This document shows, piece by piece, positions 6,960 to 14,600 of a stretch of DNA of 33,315 nucleotides; within the stretch, counting starts at the first letter, position 1, and every line of letters starts with the position of its first letter. The translations under genes and the position numbers were made by a program. Source of the stretch: Chloroflexota bacterium (GTDB lineage Bacteria; Chloroflexota; Limnocylindria; Limnocylindrales; CSP1-4); assembly GCA_012026785.1 (NCBI GenBank), contig VEOW01000106.1, forward strand, positions 1-33,315, given 5' to 3'. Under the pieces are notes generated by a model. The model had not been told where the DNA came from. It did not search any database and saw only the letters and a list, made by a program, of their open reading frames with translations.

Positions 6960-9122
6960 ATGCTCACCAGGCGCATCGACGAGGCCGTCCTGCCGACCCG
7001 CCGCGAGGTCATCCGGCTCGTCGCGATTGCCGGCGCGCTCATCTTCGCCCTCACGGCGATGCTCGGGGTCGACTTCTCGCCGACGCTCGACGTCCGTGCC
7101 GGGGACCTCGCCCCGACCGACATCCGCGCGCCGCGGGCGATCACCCTGACCAACGAGACGCTCACCGAGGAGGCTCGCGAGGAGGCCAGGCGACTCGTCC
7201 CGCCGCAGTACGACTACACGAGCGAGCGTGCGATCGCGATCGCCGCCGCCCAGCTCGAGGCGTTCAACGACGCGGTCGAGCCACTCGACCAGGCCTTCGC
7301 CCCCGAGACGACCGACGAGGAGCGCCAGGCCCTTCTCGACCAGGTCCTCCCGGATCTCACCCGCGAAGCGCGCGACGTCCTGCAGACGATGCCACCCGGT
7401 CGCTGGGCGCCCGTTCGCACCGAGGCGGCCCGCGTCCTCGATGTCACCGAGCGGACGGAGCTCCGCGATAGCCAGGTCGCCCAGGTTCGGCAGCGGCTGA
7501 GCGAGGGCATGGCCGGCGACCTGTCCGATGGCGAACGGGAGTTGGCCGCGCAGCTGCTCGCGCCCCTGATCGTCCCGAACTCGTCCTTCAGCGAGGCCCT
7601 GACCGAGCGAGAGCGATCCATCCGGGCCGAGGCGGTCGAGCCGGTCGTCGAGGAGATCGTCCAGGGCGAGGTCCTCGTCCGCCAGGGCTCGCGGATCACC
7701 CCCGCGATCATGGAGCAGATCCGGGCCCTCGGCCTCGACGTGCAGCAGCCCGACTACGCCGCGCTCGGCGGCTGGGCGCTGCTCTCAACGCTGCTGGTCG
7801 CCCTCGTCCTGGCCTGGATGTGGCGCTTCCGGCGGGCGTTCTGGCACCGCAACAACGTGTTGCTGCTCGTCGGCCTGCTCGTCATCCTCGCGGCGTTTGC
7901 GCTGAAGCTCACCGCGGGCCGGGCAGCGCTGCCGGTCATCATGCCGCTCGCTGCGGTGGGCCTGCTGCTGACGGTCCTGCTCGACGCCGAGGCGGCGATC
8001 GTCATCACCGCGGTCATCGCCATCATCGCCGGCGCCGTCAACGGCTCACTCGAGCTGGCGACCTATGTCCTGCTCGGTGGCCTTGCCGGGATCCTGGCGA
8101 TCCGGCGCGGCGACCGCCTGCAGGTGTTCATCCAGGCCGGGGCCTGGGTGTTCGTCGTGCAGGCCCTGGTCGTGACGACGTTCTCCCTCCTCGGGCAACG
8201 CGCCCTCGCGGGCATCGTCCAGCTGGTCGGGGCGGCCGCGGTCTCGGCCGGCGGCGCGCCGGTTGCCGCGGTCGGCAGCTTCGCGGTCCTCGGCAACGTC
8301 TTCGGGCTGATGACGGTCTTCCAGCTGCTCGAGCTCGCGAACCCGTCCCAGCCGCTGCTGCGCCGCCTGCTGGTCGAGACGCCCGGGACGTACCACCACT
8401 CCCTCATGGTCGGGAACCTCGCGGAGCGGGCGGCCGAGGCGATCGGAGCGGACCCGCTCATCACGCGGGTGGCGGCCTATTACCACGACATCGGCAAGCT
8501 CGCGAACCCCGCGGCGTTCATCGAGAACCAATCGGGCGGCGAGAACATCCACGATGTCCTGCCGCCGGAGCAGTCGGCCCAGATCCTCAAGCAGCACGTC
8601 GCCGACGGCATCGACGTCGCCTACCAGGCACGGCTCCCGAAGGCGCTCATCGCCTACATCCCGCAGCACCACGGGACCGCGATCATGAGCTACTTCCATG
8701 CCAAGGCCCGCGAGGAGGCCGCGGCCCCGTACGGCGGCCTCGAGACCGAGGAGGGTCGGAAGGCCGCCGACGCGGTCGACCCGCGGAAGTTCCGCCACGT
8801 CGGCCCGAAGCCGCAGTCCCGCGAGGCCGCGCTGCTCATGCTCGCCGACGGCGTCGAGGCCTCGGTTCGGTCGCTGTCGTCCCGCGACGAGCCGGCGATC
8901 CGGGCGATGGTTCAGCGGATCATCGCCGAGCGCATGGAGGACGGCCAGTTCGACGACTGCGACCTGACGCTCCGCGACCTCCACCGGGCCGAGGATGCCT
9001 TCGTCAGCCAGCTCCTCGGCATGTACCACCAGCGCATCGCCTACCCCCAGAGCAAGGTCGTCGAGCTCGAATCACGGCGGGCGGCCTCCGGCGGCGGCGG
9101 GCCTGGCTCGGAAGGCGCCTAA
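6960..9122 (+). CDS. pgpH: 7TM-HD family cyclic-di-AMP phosphodiesterase (PgpH/YqfF)
   Basis: Membrane phosphodiesterase that degrades the second messenger c-di-AMP. It is 720 residues. An N-terminal membrane anchor (about residues 20-40) is followed by an extracytoplasmic 7TM-HDED-like domain rich in Glu/Arg (about 45-265). A block of seven hydrophobic helices follows (about 270-460), then a cytoplasmic HD domain. Metal ligands are visible in YHHSLMVGNLAERAA, AAYYHDIGKLANP (the HD pair, about residue 508), PQHHGTAIMSY and MLADGVEASVRS. In most bacteria the next gene is ybeY. Here a toxin-antitoxin pair lies between them. Confidence 0.94.
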   Translation: MLTRRIDEAVLPTRREVIRLVAIAGALIFALTAMLGVDFSPTLDVRAGDLAPTDIRAPRAITLTNETLTEEAREEARRLVPPQYDYTSERAIAIAAAQLEAFNDAVEPLDQAFAPETTDEERQALLDQVLPDLTREARDVLQTMPPGRWAPVRTEAARVLDVTERTELRDSQVAQVRQRLSEGMAGDLSDGERELAAQLLAPLIVPNSSFSEALTERERSIRAEAVEPVVEEIVQGEVLVRQGSRITPAIMEQIRALGLDVQQPDYAALGGWALLSTLLVALVLAWMWRFRRAFWHRNNVLLLVGLLVILAAFALKLTAGRAALPVIMPLAAVGLLLTVLLDAEAAIVITAVIAIIAGAVNGSLELATYVLLGGLAGILAIRRGDRLQVFIQAGAWVFVVQALVVTTFSLLGQRALAGIVQLVGAAAVSAGGAPVAAVGSFAVLGNVFGLMTVFQLLELANPSQPLLRRLLVETPGTYHHSLMVGNLAERAAEAIGADPLITRVAAYYHDIGKLANPAAFIENQSGGENIHDVLPPEQSAQILKQHVADGIDVAYQARLPKALIAYIPQHHGTAIMSYFHAKAREEAAAPYGGLETEEGRKAADAVDPRKFRHVGPKPQSREAALLMLADGVEASVRSLSSRDEPAIRAMVQRIIAERMEDGQFDDCDLTLRDLHRAEDAFVSQLLGMYHQRIAYPQSKVVELESRRAASGGGGPGSEGA

Positions 9123-9129
9123 AGTGGGG

Positions 9130-9155
9130 TATGATTCGAACGTGCGTTCTATAGT
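9130..9155 (+). promoter_or_regulatory. Promoter region of the toxin-antitoxin pair
   Basis: Two good -10-like hexamers lie in this 50-bp AT-richer gap: TATGAT (9130-9135) and TATAGT (9150-9155). Neither has a clear -35. TATAGT runs into the inverted repeat at 9152-9177, so a protein bound there would block it. TTCGAA (9135-9140) overlaps the first element. Confidence 0.4.
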
Positions 9156-9177
9156 CCTCGCATAGGGGGTAGGACTA
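9152..9177 (+). promoter_or_regulatory. Inverted repeat, likely autoregulatory operator or RNA hairpin
   Basis: TAGTCCT (9152-9158) and AGGACTA (9171-9177) are perfect 7-bp reverse complements with a 12-nt spacer. The left arm overlaps a -10-like TATAGT. The right arm contains AGGA, the ribosome-binding site 5 nt before the ATG at 9180. As DNA it would suit dimer binding by the MerR-like antitoxin. As RNA it would hide the ribosome-binding site. Confidence 0.55.
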
Positions 9178-9179
9178 CG

Positions 9180-9830
9180 ATGCCCGCGATGGCCGAGGCC
9201 TTTACGCAGGATCTCGCAGCCCGGATCGCCGGTCTGTCCAGGCGGCAGCTCGAGTATTGGGATCAGATTGACCTCATCAAGCCGTCGATTGCCCCTAAGG
9301 GTGGTTGGGGTATGCCACGGCTTTACTCGTTTCGGGATTTGATCAAGCTGAAAGTTGCCGCGCGGATGAGGCGCAAGGTACGGCCGAGCGACATCAAGCT
9401 CACCATCGATGCGCTCGAGGAACGTGGCTTTGAGGATCCGCTGGTAACGATTCAATTCGTTGAAACGCAGAGTGGTGGGCGTCTCGCCTGGATCCACCCG
9501 GCCACCGGCGAGCTCCTCGACGCGCATCATGGATTGCAGGTCGACCAGACTGTTCAACCGTTCGATCTCAACCTTCGCGATCTGCGCACGGGCCTAGAGG
9601 AGAGCATCCACAGGATCACAGCGCGTCGACACGGGAAGGTCACGTCAGTTAGGAATCTGCAGGGTAGTCAGACGGTCATCGAGGGGACGCGCGTTCCTAC
9701 CGCCAAGATCGCTGGCCTTCGGGCGGCCGGATGGTCCGTGGCCCGAATCCTCGCGGCATTCCCCGCATTGACCGCGGAGGATGTCTCGGCAGCACTGAGG
9801 CACGAGCAACGTCGCAAGCAACCGGCGTAA
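9180..9830 (+). CDS. Antitoxin: MerR-like HTH plus DUF433 domain
   Basis: A 216-residue two-domain protein. The N-terminus (about residues 10-80) is a MerR-type winged helix-turn-helix: LAARIAGLSRRQLEYWDQIDLIKP, then a wing, PRLYSFRDLIKLKVAARMRR. The middle (about 85-150) is variable. The C-terminus (about 150-210) matches DUF433: QTVIEGTRVPTAKIAGLRAAGWS, then ILAAFPALTAEDVSAALRHE. DUF433 proteins commonly act as antitoxins of PIN-like toxins. It probably represses its own promoter and neutralises the downstream toxin. Base composition is unlike the neighbours: hand counts give 52% GC for 9301-9360 and for 9421-9480, against 70% for 8881-8940 in pgpH. T- and A-ending codons are common, which suggests recent transfer. 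Confidence 0.8.
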   Translation: MPAMAEAFTQDLAARIAGLSRRQLEYWDQIDLIKPSIAPKGGWGMPRLYSFRDLIKLKVAARMRRKVRPSDIKLTIDALEERGFEDPLVTIQFVETQSGGRLAWIHPATGELLDAHHGLQVDQTVQPFDLNLRDLRTGLEESIHRITARRHGKVTSVRNLQGSQTVIEGTRVPTAKIAGLRAAGWSVARILAAFPALTAEDVSAALRHEQRRKQPA

Positions 9831-9843
9831 GCGGCTGGCTGCG

Positions 9844-10197
9844 GTGCCGCTCTCGTTCCTCATTGATGAGGACATCGACCACTCCGTGGGGAATCTTCTG
9901 GCCGCGACGCACTCTGTCTCTCATGTGGACACCGTGCTGGTTACCGGCGCCAAGGACCCGGTGGTCGAGCAGTACGCTCGCAGCCGTGGCTTGATCCTCG
10001 TAACGGGCGATCGCCGATTCGCAACTCGACTCCGCCAGCGCGACAAGCGATGGTCGTGCTTGTTCCTCCACGATCTATATACGGACGAGCGGAATCGGGT
10101 GGCCCAGCTTCTCGATGTCATTCAGCGAGAAGCCGAGCTCGCAGGTGACTCTTTCTGGATGGAGATCCGCCCCCATAGCTTCACCGTGGAGCGTTGA
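9844..10197 (+). CDS. PIN-like toxin (DUF5615 family)
   Basis: A 117-residue product with a GTG start 13 nt after the antitoxin stop. The N-terminus LSFLIDEDIDHSV carries the first acidic cluster of a PIN-like nuclease fold. A second acidic position lies in LILVTGDRRFATRL. In most DUF5615 members this reads close to T-x-D-x-D-F, and here the second Asp is replaced by Arg. The likely role is RNA cleavage by a VapC-like mechanism, held in check by the upstream DUF433 protein. The gene shares the lower GC of the antitoxin. Its TGA stop overlaps the ATG used here for ybeY. Confidence 0.78.
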   Translation: MPLSFLIDEDIDHSVGNLLAATHSVSHVDTVLVTGAKDPVVEQYARSRGLILVTGDRRFATRLRQRDKRWSCLFLHDLYTDERNRVAQLLDVIQREAELAGDSFWMEIRPHSFTVER

Positions 10198-10730
10198 TGA
10201 GTGTTCACCACTCGAGTCGCGTCTACTTGCGGCTGTGGCGGATCGATGTCGTCCGGCGGACGGGGATCGACGCCACCCTGTCCTCTGCCGCCATCGCGCG
10301 GGCGGTGGCCGCGGCGCTGGAGGCGGGGCGGGCTCCGCGGCCGGCATCGGTGACCGTCGTCCTGACCGACGACGAGGAGCTGGCGGACCTGAACCTCGAG
10401 CACATGGGCGTCCACGGCCCCACCGACGTCCTGTCCTTCCCGATGCTGCCACCGGAGGCATTCGACGAGGGCCGGGCCTCGACGGGGCCGGAGCGCTCGC
10501 GTGGCCGGCGGGTCCACGTCGGCGACATCGCCGTCTCGGTCGAACGAGCCGTCGAGCAGGCCGAGGCAGGCCGGGGCGGCCAGACCGGCGACGTTCGCTG
10601 GTCGGCGGCCGACGAGCTTCGCCTCCTCGTGACGCACGGCGCGCTCCACCTCTGCGGCTGGGACCACGCCGACCCTGAGGACGAGGCCGCCATGCGGGCG
10701 CTGGAGCGCCGACTGCTCGACGGAGTCTGA
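10197..10730 (+). CDS. ybeY: Endoribonuclease YbeY (16S rRNA 3' maturation)
   Basis: Zinc-dependent single-strand RNase used in 16S rRNA processing and ribosome quality control. The signature HGALHLCGWDHADPEDEAAM holds the three metal-binding histidines (H-x3-H-x5-H). The earlier TDDEELADLNLEHMGVHGPTDVLSFP is also typical. The ATG at 10197 overlaps the toxin stop by one base. The first ten residues (MSVHHSSRVY) are not family-like. The native start may be the TTG at 10227, which gives LRLWRIDVV, so the extra residues may be a by-product of the toxin-antitoxin insertion. An insert of about 20 residues (EGRASTGPERSRGRR) precedes HVGDIAVS. Confidence 0.93.
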   Translation: MSVHHSSRVYLRLWRIDVVRRTGIDATLSSAAIARAVAAALEAGRAPRPASVTVVLTDDEELADLNLEHMGVHGPTDVLSFPMLPPEAFDEGRASTGPERSRGRRVHVGDIAVSVERAVEQAEAGRGGQTGDVRWSAADELRLLVTHGALHLCGWDHADPEDEAAMRALERRLLDGV

Positions 10731-10825
10731 GCGGACGACGCCCCGTCAGCCGACGCTCGGGCGGGATCCCTCTTGACGTTGACCGCGGAGGCGCGGCGGC
10801 CGAGGCGCGGGCGGCGAGGCCCGGC

Positions 10826-10831
10826 TACCAT
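10826..10831 (+). promoter_or_regulatory. -10-like element TACCAT upstream of pth
   Basis: TACCAT fits the TANNNT pattern seen elsewhere in the window and lies about 80 nt upstream of the pth start region. A GC-rich imperfect hairpin (about 10841-10865) lies downstream of it and could be a leader structure or the ybeY terminator. The 180 bp from 10731 to 10910 contain no gene. Confidence 0.35.
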
Positions 10832-10910
10832 CCGTTTCGAGCCCCCGGACGTCGTCCCGGGGCCCTTCGTGTTGTTCTGAAGTGCTGACTCGAAGACGAG
10901 GACCGCGTCC

Positions 10911-11600
10911 ATCAACAAGATCGTGATCGGCCTGGGGAACCCAGGCGACCAGTACCGCGAGACGCGCCACAACATCGGCTGGATGGTCCTCGACCGCCTG
11001 GCCGATCGAGCGGGCTGGGCAGGGCGCGGGAGGAGTCGCGATGCCTCGGCGATCGTCGGTGGGCGGTATCGGGGGCTGGACCTGCTGCTCGTGAAGCCCC
11101 AGACGTACATGAACGACTCGGGCATCGCGGTGCGCAAGGTCCTGGCGCGCGAGCGGGCACCGCTGAGCGAGATGCTCGTCGTCGTGGACGACTTCGCGCT
11201 GCCGTTCGGCAAGCTGCGCTTTCGGGAGGGCGGCGGGCCGGGCGGTCACAATGGCCTCCGTTCGATCATTGCCGAGCTCGGCAACGAGGCGTTCGGCCGC
11301 CTGCGCGTGGGGATCGGCGAGCCGGGGCGCGGCTTCATCGACCACGTCCTCTCGCGCTTCGAGCCGGACGAGAAGCTCCGGCTGGACGAGCTGCTCGACG
11401 CTGCGGCCGACGCGGTTGAAGCCTGGGCGCGCGAGGGTACGAACAAGGCTGCCAACCGCTTCAACCCGTTCGAGCTGCGGCCGGCCGACAGCGACCGCCT
11501 GGCGCCTCCCGGCGAGGTCGATGGGCCTCCCGGGCCGGATGGCATCCGCCGAACGCGGACCGGCTGGCGACGGGTTCGAACCGAAGGCGCGCTCGAATGA
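10911..11600 (+). CDS. pth: Peptidyl-tRNA hydrolase, with unusual start
   Basis: Releases tRNA from peptidyl-tRNA that has dropped off the ribosome. The motifs are IGLGNPGDQY, the catalytic His in RHNIGW, LLVKPQTYMNDSG, and VVVDDFALPFGKLRFREGGGPGGHNGLRS. Family members begin four or five residues before IGLGNPG (M-x-x-I-V-G-L-G-N). Here the codons at that place are ATC AAC AAG ATC GTG ATC. The only ordinary start is GTG 10923, which trims the first beta strand. GAGGA (10898-10902) lies 8 nt before ATC 10911 but 20 nt before the GTG, so I give the ATC start as a hypothesis. A TGA at 10878 closes the frame upstream. The C-terminus carries about 45 extra residues after KAANRFNPFE. The stop overlaps the mfd ATG (ATGA). 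Confidence 0.9.
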   Translation: MNKIVIGLGNPGDQYRETRHNIGWMVLDRLADRAGWAGRGRSRDASAIVGGRYRGLDLLLVKPQTYMNDSGIAVRKVLARERAPLSEMLVVVDDFALPFGKLRFREGGGPGGHNGLRSIIAELGNEAFGRLRVGIGEPGRGFIDHVLSRFEPDEKLRLDELLDAAADAVEAWAREGTNKAANRFNPFELRPADSDRLAPPGEVDGPPGPDGIRRTRTGWRRVRTEGALE

Positions 11601-14600
11601 GCAACCGCGACGTCGAGGACCGCCGGGCGCTGGGACGGGGCCGGCGAGGCTGGGAGCGCCGGTTGGTCGAACGCGGCGAGAAGGCGCCCGATGCCGCCGC
11701 GACCCGGCCGGCCGCCGGGCCGCCTCCCGCACGCAGGGCGGACGAGCCACGCACCCCGGGGTCGAGGGCGGGACCCGGCCGGCGGATTCCGGATCTTGCC
11801 GCGCTGCCGCCGCTGCTTGCGGGAAGCGGGCCATTCCAGACCCTCCGCGAGCGGATCGGCTCGCCGGACGCTCCGCCCGACCGACGGGGCCGGCATGCCG
11901 GGATCACCTCGGTCCCGCATGGCGCGAAGAGCTTCCTCGCCGCGGCCCTCGCGCTCGTCGGAGGCGAGCGGATCTGCTGGCTCGCGCGCGATGCCGAGAT
12001 CGGCGCCCGGGTCGCCGAGGAGCTGCAGGCCTGGATGGGCGACCCCACCGCGGTGGCGGTGCTGGAGCCGCGGACCGCCCTGGCCTACGAGCGCAGCGAG
12101 CTCGTTGCCGACGAGACGGCTGCGCGAGTGGCCGCCCTGTCGGCCTGGCGGAGCGGCCGTGCCCGGATCCTCGTGGCGAGTGTCCAGGCTCTCCTGCAGC
12201 ACACCATCGAGCCAGCCGACCTCCCCGAGGGGCCGCTCGAGCTGCGGGTTGGCAGCCGCGTCAGCCAGGCGGCCCTGCTCAGCCAGCTGCTCGACCTCGG
12301 CTACGTGCCGGTCCTCGAGGTGGCCGGTCGTGGCGAGTTCGCACGCCGCGGCGGCATCGTCGACGTCTTCCCGCCGTCCGCGGAGCTGCCTGTGCGGATC
12401 GAGTCGTTCGGCGACGAGATCGAGTCGCTGAGGGCGTTCGATCCCACGGACCAGCGGACGGTCGGCTCCGTCGGCGCGCTGGCGCTGCTGCCGGCATCCG
12501 AGTTCCTGGCGCCCGCCGGGGGGCCGGACTCGTTCCGGGAGCGGCTGGGCGCGCTTGCGAAACGGCTCCCGGACCGCTTGGCGGCCGATCTCGAGCGACT
12601 GTCGGCGTCAGCCGCGGCTTCAGACTCCGCGTCGGGGCGGCGAGCCTCGCGCGCGGCCGATGTCACGGACGCGGCCGAGGTCTGGGCTGCGCTCCTGGCG
12701 CCCGCGACCGGGCTGGATCACATGCCGCGCGGGACGCTGCTCGTGCTCGACGAGCCGGGCGACGTCGCCGAGGCCGGCGAGTTCCTGTGGCGCCAGGAGG
12801 CCGAGCGGCGCGACGACCTCGTCAAGGCCGGCGAGCTGCCGAAGGACTGGCCGGCGACGCTGCTCTCGCCTCGAGACTGGAAGCGCCGGCTGCTCGGCGC
12901 CAGGACCCTGGAGCTGACCTGGGAATCGGAGGCTGGAGAGGCGATCGCCGGGGGAGGGAAGTCGTCGGGCGACCTGTTCGGGTGGCGGGAGCCGGCGCTG
13001 CCGCCCGGCCGCGGCGCGCGAATCGCCGAGGCGGTGGATCGCTGGCTCGGCGAGGTGGAGGGCAGTGCCGAATCTCGCCCCCGCATCGTCATCGCCTCGG
13101 ACCAGGCGCCTCGCCTCGCCGAGCTGCTCGACGAGGCCGGCCCCCCGGCCGGTGTGACGAACACCCTGGCCGAGGCGCCGCCACCGGGCGCGATCGCCCT
13201 CGTCGACCGGAGCCTCAATGGCGGGTTCGAAGGCGGGCCAGATGGGCTCGTGTTCGTCACCGACCGCGAGCTGTTCGGCAACGTCCGGGTCCGACGCCCG
13301 AAGGCGATGCGCCGCATCGTGCCCCGCGACATCCTCGAGCGCCTCACGCCCGGCGATCTCGTCGTCCACATCGACCACGGCATCGCCCGCTACGAGCGGA
13401 TGCTGCGACGCTCGTCCGGCGCGGGCGACGAGCGCGACTTCCTGGAGCTCGCGTTCCAGGGCCAGGATCGGATCTTCGTGCCGGTCGAGCAGATCGGGCG
13501 GGTGAGCCGCTACAGCGGCGGCGAGAATCCGCACCTCTCCAAGCTGGGGGGCACGGAGTGGCTGCGGACCAAGCAGCGCGTCCGGCGGGCCGTCACCGAC
13601 CTCGCCGAGGAGCTCCTGGCGCTGTACGCCGCCCGCGCCTCGGCCGACGGCCACCGCTTCCCCGAGGACACGCCGTGGCAGGCCGAGCTCGAGGCGTCGT
13701 TCCCCTACGAGGAGACCGTCGATCAGCTCCGCGCGGCCCTGGAGGCCAAGCACGACATGGAGCGGCCGCGGCCGATGGACCGGCTCGTCGTCGGTGACGT
13801 CGGCTACGGCAAGACCGAGGTCGCCCTTCGCGCGGCCTTCAAGGCCGCCCAGGACGGCATCCAGGTCGCGGTCCTCGTCCCGACGACCGTCCTCGCGGCG
13901 CAGCACTTCGAGACCTTCCGGTCGCGCTTCGCGCCATTCCCGCTGCGCGTCGCGCTGCTGTCGCGGTTCGTCTCCAAGGCCGCCCAGGAGAAGACGCTCG
14001 CGGGCCTGGCTGACGGCTCGGTCGCCCTCGTCATCGGCACGCACAGGCTGCTCTCGCGCGACGTCCGGTTCCGCGATCTCGGGCTCGTCATCGTCGACGA
14101 GGAGCAGCGCTTCGGGGTCGCCGCCAAAGAGCGGCTCAAGCAGCTCAAGCGCGAGGTCGACGTGCTGACCCTCAGCGCCACGCCGATCCCGCGGACGCTC
14201 AACCTGGCCCTGGCCGGCGTTCGCGACATGAGCGTCATCGAGACCCCGCCCGAGGACCGCCTGCCGATCCAGACCCGCGTCGCCGAGGCCTCGGCGGGCC
14301 TCGTCCGCGACGCGATCCTTCGCGAGCTGGATCGCGGCGGCCAGGTCTTCTACGTCCACAACCGGGTCGAGACGATCGAGGCCCAGGCCGAGCAGCTGCG
14401 CAGGATGCTGCCCGACGTTCGAATCGTGGTCGGCCACGGCCAGATGCCCGAGGGCCAGCTCGAGCGCGTCATGCTGACGTTCGCCCAGGGCGAGGCCGAC
14501 GTCCTCGTCTGCACGACGATCATCGAGTCCGGCCTGGACATCCCGAACGCCAACACGATCATCATCGACCGGGCCGACACCCTCGGTCTGGCCCAGCTCT

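Noticed and set aside
10841-10880. GC-rich hairpin followed by TTCGTGTTGTTCT as a strong ybeY terminator
   Set aside because: The stem needs a bulge and the T content after it is low. It lies after a -10-like element, so it may equally be part of the pth leader. Mentioned only as context.
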